NCBI RefSeq assembly: GCF_000447205.1
Contig: NZ_AUWY01000101.1
Location: forward strand, 1 to 64,000
Source: Sphingobium ummariense RL-3
GTDB lineage: Bacteria; Pseudomonadota; Alphaproteobacteria; Sphingomonadales; Sphingomonadaceae
Direction of reading: 5' to 3'
DNA length: 64,000 nucleotides
Both the position numbers and the translations under genes were made by a program. Of the stretch, positions 61,780 to 64,000 are shown one piece after another (position 1 is the first letter of the stretch; every line of letters begins with the position of its first letter). The notes below the pieces were generated by a model, which was not told the origin of the DNA, did no database searches, and saw only the letters and a list, made by a program, of their open reading frames with translations.

Positions 61780-62988
61780 TTAGATACGCTCGATGATCGT
61801 GCCCGTGCCCATGCCCGCGCCGACGCACAGGTTGATGAGCGCGGTGCCCTTGCCGCTGCGTTCCAGCTCGTCCAGCGCGGTGCCCAGCACCATCGCGCCG
61901 GTCGCGCCCAGCGGGTGGCCCATGGCGATGGCGCCGCCATTGACGTTGATCTCGCTGTGGTCGAGGTCCATCGCCTGCATGTAGCGCAGCACGACGCTGG
62001 CGAAGGCCTCGTTCAGCTCGAACAGGTCGATGTCGGCCTTGCTCATGCCGGCGCGCTTCAGCAGCTTGTCGGCGACATATTCCGGGCCGGTCAGCATGAT
62101 CAGCGGCTCCGACCCGATCGAGGCCATGGCGCGGATGCGCGCGCGGGGCTTGAGGCCGTATTTCTCGCCGATCTCCCGGTTCCCGACCAGCACGGCGGCC
62201 GCGCCGTCGACGATGCCGGAGCTGTTGCCGGCATGGTGGACATGGTTCACCCGCTCCAGCTCCGGATAACGGAGCAGGGCGATGGCGTCGAAGCCCGGCA
62301 TTTCCTCGCCCAGCGCGGCGAAGCTGGGCTTGAGCGCGCCGAGCGACTGCATGGTCGCGTCGGGCCGCATATGCTCGTCATGGTCCAGCACGACCTGGCC
62401 GATCACGTCCTTCACCGGAACGATGGATTTGGCGAAGCGCCCTTCGGCCCAGGCGCGCGTGGCGCGCTTCTGGCTTTCCACCGCATAGGCGTCAACATCG
62501 TCGCGGCTGATGCCGAACTTCGTCGCGATCACGTCGGCGCCGATGCCCTGCGGCGCGAAATAGGTCTTGTAGGCGACCGCGGGGTCCATCGCGATCGCGC
62601 CGCCGTCCGACGCCATCGGCACGCGGCTCATGGATTCGACGCCGCCGCCGATCGCGAACAGCGCTTCGCCGGCGATTACCTTGGCCGCGGCCATGTTCAC
62701 CGCTTCCAGCCCGGAAGCGCAGAAGCGGTTGATCTGCACGCCCGGCGTGGTCTGGGCGTAGTCGGCGTTCAGCACTGCCGCGCGGGCGATGTCCGCGCCC
62801 TGCTCGCCGATCGGCGTGACGCAGCCCAGGATCACGTCGTCCACGTCGGTCGTGTCGATCTGCGTCCGATCACGCAGCGCCTCCAGCATCTGGGTCGCGA
62901 GCTGGATGGGGGTGATCTCGTGCAGCGACCCGTCGGGCTTGCCCCGTCCGCGGGGCGTCCGGACGGCATCGTAGATATAGGCTTCCAT
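61780..62988 (-). CDS. fadA: Acetyl-CoA C-acyltransferase (thiolase)
   Basis: The 402-residue thiolase has the acyl-accepting cysteine in [20 protein letters not shown], the histidine in [19 protein letters not shown] and the second cysteine in [16 protein letters not shown]. The ATG at 62988 ([20 protein letters not shown]) was chosen; another start six codons upstream is less likely. It precedes fadB, so together they make a beta-oxidation unit. A LiuR-type palindrome lies about 60-75 bp upstream. Confidence 0.92.
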   Translation of the reverse strand: MEAYIYDAVRTPRGRGKPDGSLHEITPIQLATQMLEALRDRTQIDTTDVDDVILGCVTPIGEQGADIARAAVLNADYAQTTPGVQINRFCASGLEAVNMAAAKVIAGEALFAIGGGVESMSRVPMASDGGAIAMDPAVAYKTYFAPQGIGADVIATKFGISRDDVDAYAVESQKRATRAWAEGRFAKSIVPVKDVIGQVVLDHDEHMRPDATMQSLGALKPSFAALGEEMPGFDAIALLRYPELERVNHVHHAGNSSGIVDGAAAVLVGNREIGEKYGLKPRARIRAMASIGSEPLIMLTGPEYVADKLLKRAGMSKADIDLFELNEAFASVVLRYMQAMDLDHSEINVNGGAIAMGHPLGATGAMVLGTALDELERSGKGTALINLCVGAGMGTGTIIERI

Positions 62989-63047
62989 AATTCTCGACCT
63001 CTCCATGGGTGGCCCGCCGGGCGCACCGGATAGCTGTCCTGAATGTA

Positions 63048-63063
63048 TTTACGTTTACGTAAA
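63048..63063. promoter_or_regulatory. LiuR-like palindrome upstream of thiolase operon
   Basis: TTTACGTTTACGTAAA is a perfect 7-bp inverted repeat with a two-base spacer. It resembles the operator of LiuR (MerR family), which controls branched-chain amino acid and acyl-CoA breakdown in proteobacteria. Its location before the fad pair suits this. The gap 63007-63219 otherwise holds no gene. Confidence 0.55.
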
Positions 63064-63219
63064 GTGCAAGCAAAATCCCCTTTCCGGCCTGGCCCGAGGG
63101 CGCCGTAGGGTCACTTGCGAACAAGCCATTCAACTGTCCGCCTCGCTCTACGCCTTTGCAATGCCCCCCTTCGGCCGGCAGGGGTTTACCGCCCCACCAT
63201 ATTCAGCTTGAAGGCATTC

Positions 63220-64000
63220 GTGACCGGAACCGATTCCCCTACCGCGCCGTCGCCCTTCTCCATTCCGATCTTCCGCGCGATCTGGCTTGCCAGCCTCGCG
63301 TCCAACTTCGGCGGGCTGATCCAGTCGGTCGGCGCGGCCTGGATGATGACGTCGCTGGGCGCCTCGCCGGTGCTGATCGCGCTGGTCCCGGCCGCGACGA
63401 CCCTGCCGATCATGCTTCTGGCGCTCTGGGCGGGCGCGGTCGCCGACAATCTGGAGCGGCGCAACGTCATGCTGGCCTGCCAGATCTTCATGCTGCTGGT
63501 GTCCGCGCTGCTGGCGCTGTTCGCCTGGGCGGGGTGGGTGACGCCGTGGATGCTGCTGGGCTTCACCTTCCTGATCGGCTGCGCAACGGCGATCAACGGC
63601 CCCGCCTGGCAGGCGTCGGTTGGTGACATGGTGCCCCGCGACTCGCTGCCCAGCGCGGTGGCGCTCAATTCCATGGGCTTCAACCTCGCGCGCAGCACCG
63701 GCCCGGCGCTGGGCGGCGTGATCGTCGCGGCGGCGGGCGCGGCCAGCGCCTTTCTCGTCAACGCGCTCAGCTATCTCGGCCTCGTCCTCGTGCTGTTCCG
63801 CTGGCAGCCCGAACACCCACCCAAGCTGCTTCCGCGGGAGCGCCTCGGCCTCGCGATGCGGGCGGGCGTGCGCTATGTCGCGATGTCGCCCAAGATCCAG
63901 CTGGTCCTGCTGCGCTCCGGCGTCTTCGGCCTGGGCGCGGCGGCGGTGTCGGCGCTGATGCCGCTGGTCGCCCGCGACCAGCTGGGCGGCGGCGCGCTGA
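63220..64000 (+). CDS. MFS transporter, EntS-like (3' end outside window)
   Basis: The frame from a GTG reads IPIFRAIWLASLASNFGGLI and QSVGAAWMMTSLGASPVLIA, then LIALVPAATTLPIMLLALWA, GAVADNLERRNVMLACQIFM and AWQASVGDMVPRDSLPSAVA. This is the MFS_3 pattern of enterobactin-exporter-like permeases. About 260 residues lie inside the window and the rest is cut off. No ATG fits as start; TTG four codons upstream is an alternative. The substrate is unknown. Confidence 0.83.
   Translation, partial: MTGTDSPTAPSPFSIPIFRAIWLASLASNFGGLIQSVGAAWMMTSLGASPVLIALVPAATTLPIMLLALWAGAVADNLERRNVMLACQIFMLLVSALLALFAWAGWVTPWMLLGFTFLIGCATAINGPAWQASVGDMVPRDSLPSAVALNSMGFNLARSTGPALGGVIVAAAGAASAFLVNALSYLGLVLVLFRWQPEHPPKLLPRERLGLAMRAGVRYVAMSPKIQLVLLRSGVFGLGAAAVSALMPLVARDQLGGGAL

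Noticed and set aside
61915-63033. 372-codon plus-strand frame opposite the thiolase gene
   Set aside because: It overlaps a thiolase with all catalytic residues; the reverse translation resembles no family.

Overview
The window looks like chromosome of a sphingomonad (Sphingomonadaceae, Alphaproteobacteria). Grounds: high GC, an Entner-Doudoroff operon zwf-edd-glk-eda, many TonB-dependent receptors, FecI/FecR signalling, a HemB without the zinc cysteines, and short intergenic palindromes of a kind I associate with this family. Genus cannot be decided from the sequence.

About 1-39.8 kb is accessory and crowded with insertion sequences: IS3 (1-1239), an IS5/IS110 mosaic (1722-2560), IS5 (9195-10036), an IS5 relic (11645-12213), an internally deleted IS5 element (12214-12844), IS256 (30613-31973) and IS1380 (38155-39808). 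Broken genes sit between them: a GntR/FCD regulator, the 3' end of a lasso-peptide macrocyclase (asparagine-synthetase type), the C-terminus of a lasso-peptide isopeptidase, two LysR scraps and an AraC relic. A VapBC pair lies exactly between the two lasso relics.

Intact accessory modules: (a) an iron operon read leftward, TonB receptor, fused membrane protein, PepSY membrane protein (7127-2795); (b) a paralogous iron operon read rightward, TonB receptor, small membrane protein, PepSY protein, DUF3325-like protein (32232-36608). Both receptors are preceded by the same 17-bp Fur-like palindrome. (c) A FecI-FecR-TonB receptor-S9 peptidase block (23976-16577) facing an M61 peptidase (about 14502-16487), read here as a surface-signalled peptide uptake and digestion system; fecI and the receptor share an upstream motif likely to be the sigma-factor promoter. 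(d) Small regulator/enzyme pairs: SDR with TetR, AraC with a dihydroflavonol-reductase-like enzyme, LysR with DUF1330, TetR with an NTF2-like protein, WYL with DUF1330.

From about 40 kb the content is housekeeping: tesA-like lipoprotein with a YbbA/YbbP ABC pair, hemB, a membrane-bound spermidine-synthase-like protein, a gamma carbonic anhydrase, the Entner-Doudoroff operon, a CDF metal exporter, tRNA-Leu(CAA), an aminotransferase, pgl-ybaK-galE, a beta-oxidation pair with a LiuR-like palindrome upstream, and the start of an MFS transporter cut by the window end.
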